DNA of 5,263 bases from Dysgonamonadaceae bacterium (GTDB lineage: Bacteria > Bacteroidota > Bacteroidia > Bacteroidales > Azobacteroidaceae), in NCBI GenBank assembly GCA_031284225.1, contig JAITAH010000147.1, forward strand, positions 1 through 5,263. Direction: 5' to 3'. The notes under the pieces were generated by a model, which did not search any database, was not told the DNA's origin, and saw nothing but the letters and a program-made list of their open reading frames with translations. Below are positions 1 through 5,256 of this stretch, one piece after another. The position numbers were made by a program, and so were the translations under genes. Every line of letters begins with the position of its first letter. The first letter of the stretch is position 1.

Positions 1-108
1 TTATCGACCGGTTTTATCGTTTTAGATGAAGACAATCATAAATTGACGGAATCGAAAGATATTTTGTCGCTGAAAAAAAAAAATTTTACCCGCCGACAGA
101 ATAAATAA
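1..108 (+). CDS. 3' end of an unidentified protein gene (partial)
   Basis: Frame 1 is open from the window edge to a TAA at 106-108 and encodes 35 residues that begin LSTGFIVLDEDNHKL and end in a lysine/arginine-rich tail (KKKNFTRRQNK). No domain can be recognised in so short a piece. A charged, basic C-terminus suggests a cytosolic end. The frame runs through 11 consecutive A at 73-83, so a sequencing or replication slip there would change the last residues. The stop lies only 6 nt before the tRNA gene, so read-through transcription into the tRNA is possible. That this is a real gene end is an inference from the open frame and its position; no function is proposed. Confidence 0.5.
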   Translation, partial: LSTGFIVLDEDNHKLTESKDILSLKKKNFTRRQNK

Positions 109-114
109 GATTAA

Positions 115-188
115 GGGGCATTAGCTCATCTGGCTAGAGCGTTAGACTGGCAGTCTAAAGGTGACGAGTTCGAGTCTCGTATGCTCCA
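115..188 (+). tRNA. tRNA-Ala (anticodon GGC)
   Basis: The 74-nt sequence folds into a full cloverleaf. The acceptor stem is 115-121 with 181-187, the D stem GCTC/GAGC has a GG-containing loop, and the anticodon stem TTAGA/TCTAA encloses the loop CTGGCAG. The T stem ACGAG/CTCGT closes the loop TTCGAGT. Anticodon GGC reads GCC (and GCU by wobble) alanine codons. Base 117 (G3) faces 185 (T70), giving the G3:U70 wobble pair that alanyl-tRNA synthetase recognises, which confirms the identity independently of the anticodon. The discriminator is A188. The next bases are CAA, so the CCA tail is not encoded and must be added by CCA nucleotidyltransferase. Confidence 0.97.
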
Positions 189-193
189 CAAAT

Positions 194-212
194 AACATTG
201 ATTTCCAATGTT
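194..212 (+). other. Small hairpin just 3' of the tRNA
   Basis: AACATTG (194-200) and CAATGTT (206-212) form a perfect 7-bp stem with a 5-nt loop, starting 6 nt after the tRNA. It is followed by A, not T, so it is not a standard terminator on this strand. It could block 3' exonucleases or help tRNA 3'-end processing, but that is only inference. Confidence 0.4.
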
Positions 213-228
213 TAAAAAAACAAAGCAC

Positions 229-272
229 CCCAAAAGACACCCTTTTTTAAGCCTTTTTGGGCGTTTTTTTTT
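229..272. terminator. Probable bidirectional rho-independent terminator after the tRNA
   Basis: CCCAAAA (229-235) pairs with TTTTGGG (255-261), and a run of nine T follows at 264-272, as expected for intrinsic termination of the tRNA transcript. On the opposite strand the same stem is followed, a little further on, by a T tract (complement of the A run 214-220), so it may also stop leftward transcription. The stem has a long loop (236-254) and alternative pairings, so the exact fold is uncertain; the T tract is unmistakable. Confidence 0.6.
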
Positions 273-287
273 GTGCCTCTCGGCACA
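272..287. repeat. Perfect inverted repeat (6-bp stem, 4-nt loop)
   Basis: TGTGCC (272-277) and GGCACA (282-287) enclose TCTC. On the minus strand the loop reads GAGA, a stable GNRA tetraloop closed by C-G. It begins at the last T of the preceding terminator tract. It may be an extra terminator stem or a protein-binding site; no role can be proven from sequence. Confidence 0.5.
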
Positions 288-290
288 GTT

Positions 291-310
291 GCGTTTACGA
301 AGAAAAACGC
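291..310. repeat. Inverted repeat (6-bp stem, 8-nt loop)
   Basis: GCGTTT (291-296) and AAACGC (305-310) are perfect complements. The right arm shares bases 309-310 with the next inverted repeat (309-331), so the two stems cannot both form fully. It lies about 35-55 nt upstream of the promoter -7 box, where an upstream operator site could sit. Confidence 0.4.
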
Positions 311-331
311 ATTCACCCTTTTTGTGAATGC
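309..331. promoter_or_regulatory. Candidate operator: 8-bp inverted repeat on the promoter -33 box
   Basis: GCATTCAC (309-316) and GTGAATGC (324-331) are perfect complements separated by 7 nt. The repeat straddles the TTTG -33 box (321-324) of the promoter that drives the HigA-like gene. HigA-type antitoxins usually repress their own operon by binding inverted repeats at the promoter, so this is the best candidate for an autoregulatory operator. The repeat is seen directly; the binding partner is inferred. Confidence 0.5.
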
Positions 332-352
332 AGGGAAATAGTATTACCTTTG
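321..352 (+). promoter_or_regulatory. Bacteroidota-type promoter of the HigA-like gene
   Basis: TTTG at 321-324 and TACCTTTG at 345-352, 20 nt apart, match the Bacteroidota housekeeping consensus (TTTG / TAnnTTTG). Transcription should start near 358-360, leaving a leader of about a dozen nucleotides before the ATG at 372. Confidence 0.8.
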
Positions 353-371
353 CCCCGAACAAATAACGGAG

Positions 372-749
372 ATGAAAATAGAATTTGAAAAAGACTATTT
401 GCGCGAATTGTACGAAACCGGCAAAACAACGGACAAAAAGCATCGGTATCAACCTTTTCGCCCATATCATCCGGGCGAACTTTTGAAAGATGAATTGGAA
501 TACCGTCATTTATCGCAACGGGAGGTTGCCAAACAATTGGGATTACCCTACACCGCATTCAACGAAATATTGAACGGTAAACGTCCGGTAACCACTGATT
601 TTGCGTTATATATGGAAGCCGCCTTAGGTATTCCGGCATATATGCTGGTCGGAATGCAAACGGATTACAACTTGCAAATGGCACAAAAAGACAACAAGTT
701 GAACGAACGCCTTGCTGAAATCCGGAAAATGGCTGCTTCGCTATTTTGA
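372..749 (+). CDS. higA: HigA-family antitoxin with a HigB toxin-like N-terminus (apparent higB-higA fusion remnant)
   Basis: The protein has 125 residues. Residues ~29-125 form a HigA-type Xre/Cro helix-turn-helix protein. They include the family-typical start [13 protein letters not shown] (30-42), the HTH at about 48-74 ([13 protein letters not shown] through [11 protein letters not shown]) and a C-terminal helix ending [13 protein letters not shown]. HigA neutralises the HigB mRNA interferase and represses its own operon. Residues 1-28 ([17 protein letters not shown] then [10 protein letters not shown]) do not look like HigA. They resemble the first strand and helix of Bacteroidota HigB toxins, whose gene normally lies upstream of higA. 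The rest of the toxin, including its catalytic sheet, is absent, so the product cannot be a working RNase. The ATG at 372 sits 20 nt after a strong promoter. I infer an in-frame deletion that fused the toxin start to the antitoxin. The HTH assignment is secure; the fusion rests on remembered family sequences. Confidence 0.85.
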   Translation: MKIEFEKDYLRELYETGKTTDKKHRYQPFRPYHPGELLKDELEYRHLSQREVAKQLGLPYTAFNEILNGKRPVTTDFALYMEAALGIPAYMLVGMQTDYNLQMAQKDNKLNERLAEIRKMAASLF

Positions 750-768
750 TAATCATTTTATTTCAATT

Positions 769-1515
769 GTGGGAAAAAACAAATTACGGAAATTCGAGGA
801 TATGAACACCTATCCGCATGTGTTTCAGTATCCTTTTTCGGTATTACAAGAAAAAGGTTTTGAAATGAAAGGCCGTTGGAACGAATTGTTTTTCAAAAAC
901 AATCATCCGATCGTTCTCGAATTGGGTTGTGGAAAAGGCGAATACACGGTCGGATTGGCGCAATTGTTTCCGGATAAAAATTTCATCGGCATCGACATAA
1001 AAGGCGCCCGGATGTGGTCGGGAGCCAAACAAGCGTTAGAAAACCACTTATCCAATGTCGCTTTTTTACGGACGCATATCGAACTGATCCGTCATTTTTT
1101 TGCGGCAAACGAGATATCCGAAATATGGATCACCTTTCCCGATCCACAAATGAGTAAAGTCAATAAGCGGATGACTTCGGCCCGTTTTATGAAACTCTAC
1201 CGGGAAATACTGAATGATAACGGTCTAATTCATTTGAAGACAGACAGTCATTTCATGTTTACCTATACCCGCGCCCTGATTCAAGCCAATCATTTCCCGG
1301 TTGAAGTTGAAACCGACGATTTATATCACAGTCAGTTAGCGGATGAAATCCTTTCCATCCAAACGTTTTACGAGCGTCAATGGATAGACAGAGGCCTGAC
1401 CATTAAATACCTCCGCTTCGTTTGCGAACCGCGCGAAACGTATGTCGAACCGGATGTAAAAATCGAACCGGACGCTTACCGGAGCTTTAATCGCAGTAAA
1501 CGTTCCGTCCGATAA
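769..1515 (+). CDS. trmB: tRNA (guanine-N7-)-methyltransferase TrmB
   Basis: The product (248 aa) transfers a methyl group from S-adenosylmethionine to N7 of G46 in the variable loop of tRNAs. The Rossmann-fold SAM motif [11 protein letters not shown] is at 50-60, with the acidic end of strand 2 at GIDIKGAR (74-81). The TrmB signature FPDPQMSK is at 123-130, [10 protein letters not shown] at 155-164, and the C-terminal TFYERQW...G block at 199-209. I chose the GTG at 769 because the protein then begins MGKNKLRKF, the usual start in Bacteroidales. The in-frame ATG at 712 would add 19 unrelated residues and overlap the end of the upstream gene. The gap to that gene is 19 nt, so the two are probably co-transcribed; no clear separate promoter is seen. 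The last ~30 residues form a charged, likely flexible tail. Confidence 0.93.
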   Translation: MGKNKLRKFEDMNTYPHVFQYPFSVLQEKGFEMKGRWNELFFKNNHPIVLELGCGKGEYTVGLAQLFPDKNFIGIDIKGARMWSGAKQALENHLSNVAFLRTHIELIRHFFAANEISEIWITFPDPQMSKVNKRMTSARFMKLYREILNDNGLIHLKTDSHFMFTYTRALIQANHFPVEVETDDLYHSQLADEILSIQTFYERQWIDRGLTIKYLRFVCEPRETYVEPDVKIEPDAYRSFNRSKRSVR

Positions 1516-1545
1516 AATTCCTGAAAAAAATCCAAATAAATTGAC

Positions 1546-1553
1546 TATATTTG
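1546..1553 (+). promoter_or_regulatory. Probable -7 promoter element of the mrp operon
   Basis: TATATTTG matches the Bacteroidota TAnnTTTG -7 box and lies 18 nt ahead of the ATG at 1572, the same geometry as the promoter of the HigA-like gene. No good TTTG -33 box is found at the expected distance (the region near 1518-1525 is only TTCCTG-like), so the promoter may be weaker or need an activator. Confidence 0.55.
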
Positions 1554-1571
1554 TCGGTAAATAATTTGGAT

Positions 1572-2681
1572 ATGAATTTACATCCTGATTTAATTATCGA
1601 AGCATTAAAAAACGTCCGTTATCCCGGCTCCGGCAAAAATATTGTCGAATTAGGCATGTTGACCGACGATATTCACATCAACGGCAATCAAGTCAGCTTT
1701 TCGATTGTATTTGAAAAACCGAACGATCCTTTCCTGAAATCGGTAATTAAAGCGGCTGAAACGGCTATTTTAACCTATATTAGTCCCGAAGTGGAAATCA
1801 AAGGAAATATTACGGCGCAAGCCAGACAGGCGCCTCGTCCCGAACCGGAAAAATTACTTCCGCAAGTGAAGAACATCATTGCCATTGCTTCCGGTAAAGG
1901 CGGAGTGGGGAAAAGCACGGTTTCTGTCAACTTAGCCGTCGCTCTGGCGCAAGCCGGATATAAAGTGGGACTGTTGGATGCGGATATTTACGGACCCAGT
2001 TTACCGAAAATGCTCGGAACAGAAAACGCCCGTCCCTGTATGGAAACGATTGACGGACGAGAATTAATTATCCCCGTAGAAACATACGGAATCCGGTTGC
2101 TGTCCATTGGCTTTTTTGTGAATAAAGAAGACGCCTTGGTGTGGCGGGGAAGTATGGCAAGCAATGCTTTGAAGCAATTAATTGCCGATGCACATTGGGG
2201 CGCATTGGATTATTTTCTGATCGATCTTCCGCCCGGAACGAGCGATATTCACTTGACTTTGGTGCAAACCTTGGCCGTAACCGGCGTTATTATCGTAACG
2301 ACCCCGCAGGATGTGGCTTTGGCGGATGCCCGGAAAGGCATCTCCATGTTTATCGGCGAAAAAATCAATGTTCCCGTTTTGGGACTGGTCGAGAATATGG
2401 CTTGGTTTACGCCGGCCGAATTGCCCGAAAACAAGTACTACATCTTCGGGAAAGACGGCGGAAAACGCTTGGCCGAAGAATTACAAATGCCTCTTTTGGG
2501 GCAAATTCCACTCGTGAAAAGCATTTGCGACGGTGGCGATAACGGCCTTCCCGTAGCTTTGGACGACAATAGCTTGACGGGAATGGCTTTCCGCCAACTG
2601 GCTCAAAAGGTAGTGGAACAGGTCGGGTACCGCAACGAACACCGGGCGGCATCTCAAAGAGTAACAATCAAACATAAATAA
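1572..2681 (+). CDS. mrp: Mrp/ApbC-family P-loop ATPase, iron-sulfur cluster carrier
   Basis: This 369-residue cytosolic protein belongs to the Mrp/NBP35 family, which holds and transfers Fe-S clusters to apoproteins. An N-terminal MIP18/DUF59-type domain (about 3-85, including VRYPGSGKNIVELGM) precedes the ATPase. The deviant Walker A motif SGKGGVGKS is at 107-115, the LLDADIYGPS strand at 134-143, WRGSMASNALKQL at 191-203 and the Walker B-like PPGTSDIHLTL at 220-230. The usual CxxC cluster ligands after ENM are missing: 274-293 read ENMAWFTPAELPE then NKYYIFG. The only cysteines are C156 and C319. As I recall, Bacteroidales relatives share this feature. I start at ATG 1572; an upstream in-frame TTG at 1551 lies inside the -7 promoter box and is unlikely. 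It is followed after 12 nt by the NfeD-like gene. Confidence 0.93.
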   Translation: MNLHPDLIIEALKNVRYPGSGKNIVELGMLTDDIHINGNQVSFSIVFEKPNDPFLKSVIKAAETAILTYISPEVEIKGNITAQARQAPRPEPEKLLPQVKNIIAIASGKGGVGKSTVSVNLAVALAQAGYKVGLLDADIYGPSLPKMLGTENARPCMETIDGRELIIPVETYGIRLLSIGFFVNKEDALVWRGSMASNALKQLIADAHWGALDYFLIDLPPGTSDIHLTLVQTLAVTGVIIVTTPQDVALADARKGISMFIGEKINVPVLGLVENMAWFTPAELPENKYYIFGKDGGKRLAEELQMPLLGQIPLVKSICDGGDNGLPVALDDNSLTGMAFRQLAQKVVEQVGYRNEHRAASQRVTIKHK

Positions 2682-2693
2682 AAAATAAAGCGT

Positions 2694-3215
2694 ATGACTT
2701 GGTATGAAATTGTTCTGTTACTATCATCGGCATTTTTCCTGATATCGACCATCGGCTCGCTCCTCTTCGGGGGAATGGATGTGGATTTCGATACGGATAT
2801 CGATGCCGGAACGCTTTTGAGCGATATTTTTTCGTTCAAAGGCTTGTTGCATTTTGCGATTGGTTTTTCATTGACGCTTACTTTGATGCACGAAGTAACC
2901 TTTGCCTCTGTTGCATACGGCGTCATTACCGGACTGGTTTTTGCCGTCGTCCTCTATTATTTGTATAAATTGATGTACGAAAAAGCGCAACAAAGCATGA
3001 AATACACCCACGAAATCAAAGATATGGATGCCGAAGTGTATTTTTGGAACAAAGACCAGCGCATCGGCGAAGTGTTTATCACTTTGGAAGGCCGTCCCGT
3101 AACGGTAACCATACATTGTCCGGAAGGCGTCGATTTGGAAAAAGGCCAGAAACTCAAAGTTTCCGGAACCCGAAAATTGGTTTCGCCCAGTTCTTTTGAA
3201 ACAATAATCATTTAA
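2694..3215 (+). CDS. NfeD-like (YuaF/YqiJ type) membrane protein, flotillin partner
   Basis: The protein has 173 residues. Hydrophobic segments at about 4-26, 51-66 and 70-94 are predicted to span the membrane; an acidic stretch (MDVDFDTDID, 28-37) lies between the first two. The C-terminal part (about 105-173) is strand-rich, with MDAEVYF, GEVFITLEGRPVTVTI and KLKVSGTRKLV, and fits the small beta-barrel (OB-fold) domain of NfeD proteins. It lacks the ClpP-like serine protease domain of long NfeD proteins, so it is the short form that typically pairs with flotillin, as in Bacillus yuaF-yuaG and E. coli yqiJ-yqiK. The gene lies 12 nt after mrp and 13 nt before the flotillin gene, which strongly supports co-transcription. 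The assignment rests on topology, the C-terminal domain and the neighbour; overall NfeD sequence conservation is weak. Confidence 0.82.
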   Translation: MTWYEIVLLLSSAFFLISTIGSLLFGGMDVDFDTDIDAGTLLSDIFSFKGLLHFAIGFSLTLTLMHEVTFASVAYGVITGLVFAVVLYYLYKLMYEKAQQSMKYTHEIKDMDAEVYFWNKDQRIGEVFITLEGRPVTVTIHCPEGVDLEKGQKLKVSGTRKLVSPSSFETIII

Positions 3216-3228
3216 AATACAGTTGAAT

Positions 3229-4809
3229 ATGAATCTTCTCTCTATTATTGGGGTATTAGTCCTCGTGGTTTTTTTAACAATTATCGGGATTCTGTCCCGC
3301 TACCGGAAATGTAAATCGGACGAGATTTTGGTTATTTACGGTAAAACGGGCGGAAACAAATCGTGCAAATGTATTCAGGGTGGGGCAGCTTTTGTGATTC
3401 CCGTTTTACAGGGATATGCTTATATGTCATTGAAACCCTTACAATTTGAATGTAATCTGCAAAAAGCGCTGTCGTCGCAAAATATCCGGGTGGATGTGCC
3501 GACAACGGTTACGGTAGGTATCAGTACGGAACCGGACGTTATGCAATCGGCCGCCGAACGTATTCTGGGCTTGGGGCGCAATGAAATTGAAGATTTGGTA
3601 AAAGATATTGTTTATGGCCAAATGCGTACCATCATTGCCGATATGACCATCGAGAAACTGAATGCCGATCGCGATGAGTTTCTAATGAAAGCCAAAGGTT
3701 TAATAGATACCGAATTGCGCAAAATCGGCTTGTACTTGATTAACATCAATATTACCGACATTCGCGACGAAGCCGGTTATATCGTCCAATTAGGGAAGAA
3801 AGATCAGGCAAAAGCGATCAATCAGGCCAATATCGAAATCGCCAATGCGGAACGCGAAGGGGAAACCAAAGTGGCCGAACAACTGAAAATCAAAAATTCG
3901 GTCATTGCCGAAACGAAAAAAGAAGAACAGATTGCCATTGCCAATGCCCAACGCGACCAGAATATTTCGGTGGCGCAAGCCGAATCGGAACGCGATTCCA
4001 AAGTGGCGGAAGCCATCAAAGACCGCGATATCAGCGTAGCGACTTTCGACTCTCAGGCGCGGATTGGCGAAATAGAAGCCGCGAAAAAAATAACAGTTTC
4101 CAATGCCGAACTGGAAGTGATTAAAGCGGAAGCGCAGGGAAAAGCCCTCTCGGCCGATGAACGCGCCAAAGCGGAAATCGAAAAAAATAAAGAACTGTCG
4201 CGAAAAGAAGCCGAAGAAGCCCGTGCCAAACGTACCGAAGCAGCCTTGAAAGCCGAACAAATCGTTCCCTCCGAAATTGCCAAGCAGCAAAAATTGATTG
4301 ACGCCCAAGCTTATCAATTAAAACTCGAAAAGGAGGCTGAAGCCAATGCCAACCAGCAACGCATCGAGGCGCAGGGTAGGGCAGATGCCTATGCAGCCGA
4401 AGGAAAAGGAAGAGGCGAAGCCGTGAAAGCCGAAGGGCTGGCGCAAGCCGACGTTATCCGGGAACAGGGTTTGGCCAAAGCCGCCGCCGAAAAAGCCTCG
4501 CTGATGGCGCAGGCCGAAGGCTTTGAAGCCATGGTGAAAGTAGCGGAAAACAATCCGCAAGTGGCTATCCAGTGGAAAATGGTGGATCAGTGGAAAGAAA
4601 TCGCCGCCGAACAGGTGAAAGCGTTTGAACATATCAAACTGGGCAATGTGAATGTTATGGACACAACTCAAGGCGGAACGCTAACCAATTTGCTTACCGG
4701 CTTGATTTCGTCCGTCGCTCCGGTAACGGATATTATGAAAACCATTCCCGGAATACCGAGCGTACTGAAGGGAAAAGAAGGGAAAGACCCCGAAGGGGAA
4801 AAATCCTGA
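3229..4809 (+). CDS. floT: Flotillin (SPFH/band 7 family, FloT/YqiK type)
   Basis: The product has 526 residues, close to the ~500-residue FloT/YqiK class. One N-terminal membrane segment (about 4-23) anchors it. The SPFH/band-7 domain follows (about 25-200), with RVDVPTTVTVGISTEPDVM, RTIIADMTIEKLNADRDEF and the strand LYLININITDIRDEAGY. A long Glu/Ala/Lys-rich helical region (about 195-440) is the flotillin coiled coil and shows 11-residue spacing. The C-terminus (about 440-526) has a hydrophobic patch, GGTLTNLLTGLISSVAPVTDIM, that in flotillins contributes to oligomerisation, then a charged tail. Flotillins form ring- or cage-like oligomers at membrane microdomains and affect fluidity and the assembly of membrane complexes. 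I use ATG 3229, so the hydrophobic anchor starts directly at MNLLSIIGVL; an in-frame TTG at 3223 adds only two residues. The NfeD-like gene ends 13 nt upstream, so the two are probably co-transcribed. Confidence 0.93.
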   Translation: MNLLSIIGVLVLVVFLTIIGILSRYRKCKSDEILVIYGKTGGNKSCKCIQGGAAFVIPVLQGYAYMSLKPLQFECNLQKALSSQNIRVDVPTTVTVGISTEPDVMQSAAERILGLGRNEIEDLVKDIVYGQMRTIIADMTIEKLNADRDEFLMKAKGLIDTELRKIGLYLININITDIRDEAGYIVQLGKKDQAKAINQANIEIANAEREGETKVAEQLKIKNSVIAETKKEEQIAIANAQRDQNISVAQAESERDSKVAEAIKDRDISVATFDSQARIGEIEAAKKITVSNAELEVIKAEAQGKALSADERAKAEIEKNKELSRKEAEEARAKRTEAALKAEQIVPSEIAKQQKLIDAQAYQLKLEKEAEANANQQRIEAQGRADAYAAEGKGRGEAVKAEGLAQADVIREQGLAKAAAEKASLMAQAEGFEAMVKVAENNPQVAIQWKMVDQWKEIAAEQVKAFEHIKLGNVNVMDTTQGGTLTNLLTGLISSVAPVTDIMKTIPGIPSVLKGKEGKDPEGEKS

Positions 4810-4847
4810 CAGTAATCCGGTACCGTGATAAAATATAAAAGAATATT

Positions 4848-4946
4848 ATGAAACAAAAATTAATAGCATTATTAAAGAATCCAACGTCGATGTTATATTT
4901 ATTTTTAGTAATTTGTCTGATTTATGATACTATTAAAAAATTATGA
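4848..4946 (+). CDS. Small single-pass membrane protein (32 aa) behind flotillin
   Basis: An ATG at 4848 opens 32 codons ending in TGA at 4944-4946, 38 nt after the flotillin stop. The peptide has a basic N-terminus (MKQKLIALLKNPTS), one hydrophobic stretch of about 15 residues (MLYLFLVICLIYDTI) and a KKL end. This fits a tiny membrane protein with the N-terminus inside. It lies before the terminator at 5012-5038, with no promoter visible between it and flotillin, so it probably shares the flotillin transcript. The leader before the ATG (AAAATATAAAAGAATATT) is A/T-rich, as for other genes here. It is too short to compare with a family. Chance ORFs of this length occur in A/T-rich DNA, so position and amphipathic layout are the main support. 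Confidence 0.5.
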   Translation: MKQKLIALLKNPTSMLYLFLVICLIYDTIKKL

Positions 4947-4959
4947 ACATTATAATGTA

Positions 4960-5031
4960 ATGGAAATAATTAAAACATCGGCATTGGCGTTGCTATTGAT
5001 TATGAATATTAAATTCTTTAAGAAGAATTGA
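4960..5031 (+). CDS. Possible 23-aa hydrophobic peptide (weak)
   Basis: The frame from ATG 4960 reads MEIIKTSALALLLIMNIK then FFKKN and stops at 5029-5031. It has a short hydrophobic core and a basic end, and begins 13 nt after the 32-aa gene. Its last codons coincide with the terminator hairpin (5012-5029), which is unusual for a functional gene. No family can be assigned, and chance is a realistic explanation. Confidence 0.22.
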   Translation: MEIIKTSALALLLIMNIKFFKKN

Positions 5032-5038
5032 TTTTTTT
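5012..5038 (+). terminator. A/T-rich intrinsic terminator of the flotillin operon
   Basis: AATTCTT (5012-5018) and AAGAATT (5023-5029) form a perfect 7-bp stem with a TAAG loop, followed after two bases by seven T (5032-5038). The stem has few G/C pairs, so termination may be partial, but the stem-loop-T-tract layout is complete. It places the small ORFs at 4848 and 4960 inside the upstream transcript. Confidence 0.65.
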
Positions 5039-5066
5039 ACTTGGCGTCGTCGAGTAGCTACCGAGG

Positions 5067-5148
5067 CTATATTAAAAGTCAAAGATTTGCGTCATTGCTT
5101 CGAGCTTTTCCCTCGAAATGACGAGATGATTCCCGGCCTTTGATATAG
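5067..5148. repeat. Compound stem-loop, probable dispersed intergenic repeat
   Basis: Nested inverted arms surround position 5108. TTCGAG (5099-5104) pairs with CTCGAA (5112-5117) around a 7-nt loop. CGTCAT (5090-5095) pairs with ATGACG (5118-5123), leaving TGC bulged. Outside these, TCAAAG (5079-5084) pairs with CTTTGA (5138-5143), and CTATA (5067-5071) with TATAG (5144-5148). The CGTCATT / TCGAG / AATGACG core resembles widespread intergenic repeats seen in Bacteroidota and other bacterial genomes. Only one copy is in this window, so its repetitive nature is inferred. Confidence 0.55.
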
Positions 5149-5204
5149 TCAATCCTTAAATTACCCACATATATCTGATTACCATCAAAATAACTATTAA
5201 AAAG

Positions 5205-5236
5205 TTTGTATATTTTCACCAATTTTTGTACCTTTA
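5205..5236 (+). promoter_or_regulatory. Bacteroidota-type promoter of the next gene
   Basis: TTTG at 5205-5208 and TACCTTTA at 5229-5236 are 20 nt apart, exactly the spacing of the promoter at 321-352, with one mismatch (final A for G) to TAnnTTTG. An ATG follows 20 nt after the -7 box. Confidence 0.65.
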
Positions 5237-5256
5237 CGCTGCAAAAGTTGGAAAAT

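Noticed and set aside
165..188. tRNA 3' end as an attachment site with a duplicate in the window
   Set aside because: No second copy of the T-arm/acceptor sequence was found elsewhere in the window.
126..509. Minus-strand 127-codon frame across the tRNA and higA promoter
   Set aside because: It runs antisense through the tRNA, terminator and promoter, resembles no known family, and is explained by overlapping real features.
742..748. TATTTTG before trmB as a separate promoter
   Set aside because: It lacks one T of TAnnTTTG and has no clear -33 box; co-transcription with the upstream gene is simpler.
712..768. ATG at 712 as the trmB start
   Set aside because: It would add 19 residues unlike TrmB and overlap the end of the upstream gene; the GTG at 769 gives the family-typical MGKNKL start.
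1551..1571. TTG at 1551 as the mrp start
   Set aside because: It lies within the TATATTTG promoter box and adds seven residues not typical of Mrp; ATG 1572 fits better.
2554..2561. TAGCTTTG inside mrp as a promoter for the NfeD-flotillin genes
   Set aside because: It matches the -7 box, but no TTTG lies about 20 nt upstream (nearest is 26 nt), and it is over 130 nt from the next start.
3790..4671. Long minus-strand open frames opposite flotillin
   Set aside because: They mirror the Glu/Ala/Lys-rich codons of flotillin and give Phe-rich, low-complexity products without family character.
4788..4798. CCCC-GAA-GGGG at the end of flotillin as a terminator
   Set aside because: Only a 4-bp stem inside the coding region, followed by A rather than T.
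4947..4958. 12-bp perfect palindrome ACATTATAATGT
   Set aside because: A palindrome of this size is expected about once by chance in a window this long, more so in A/T-rich DNA, and nothing else marks it as a site.
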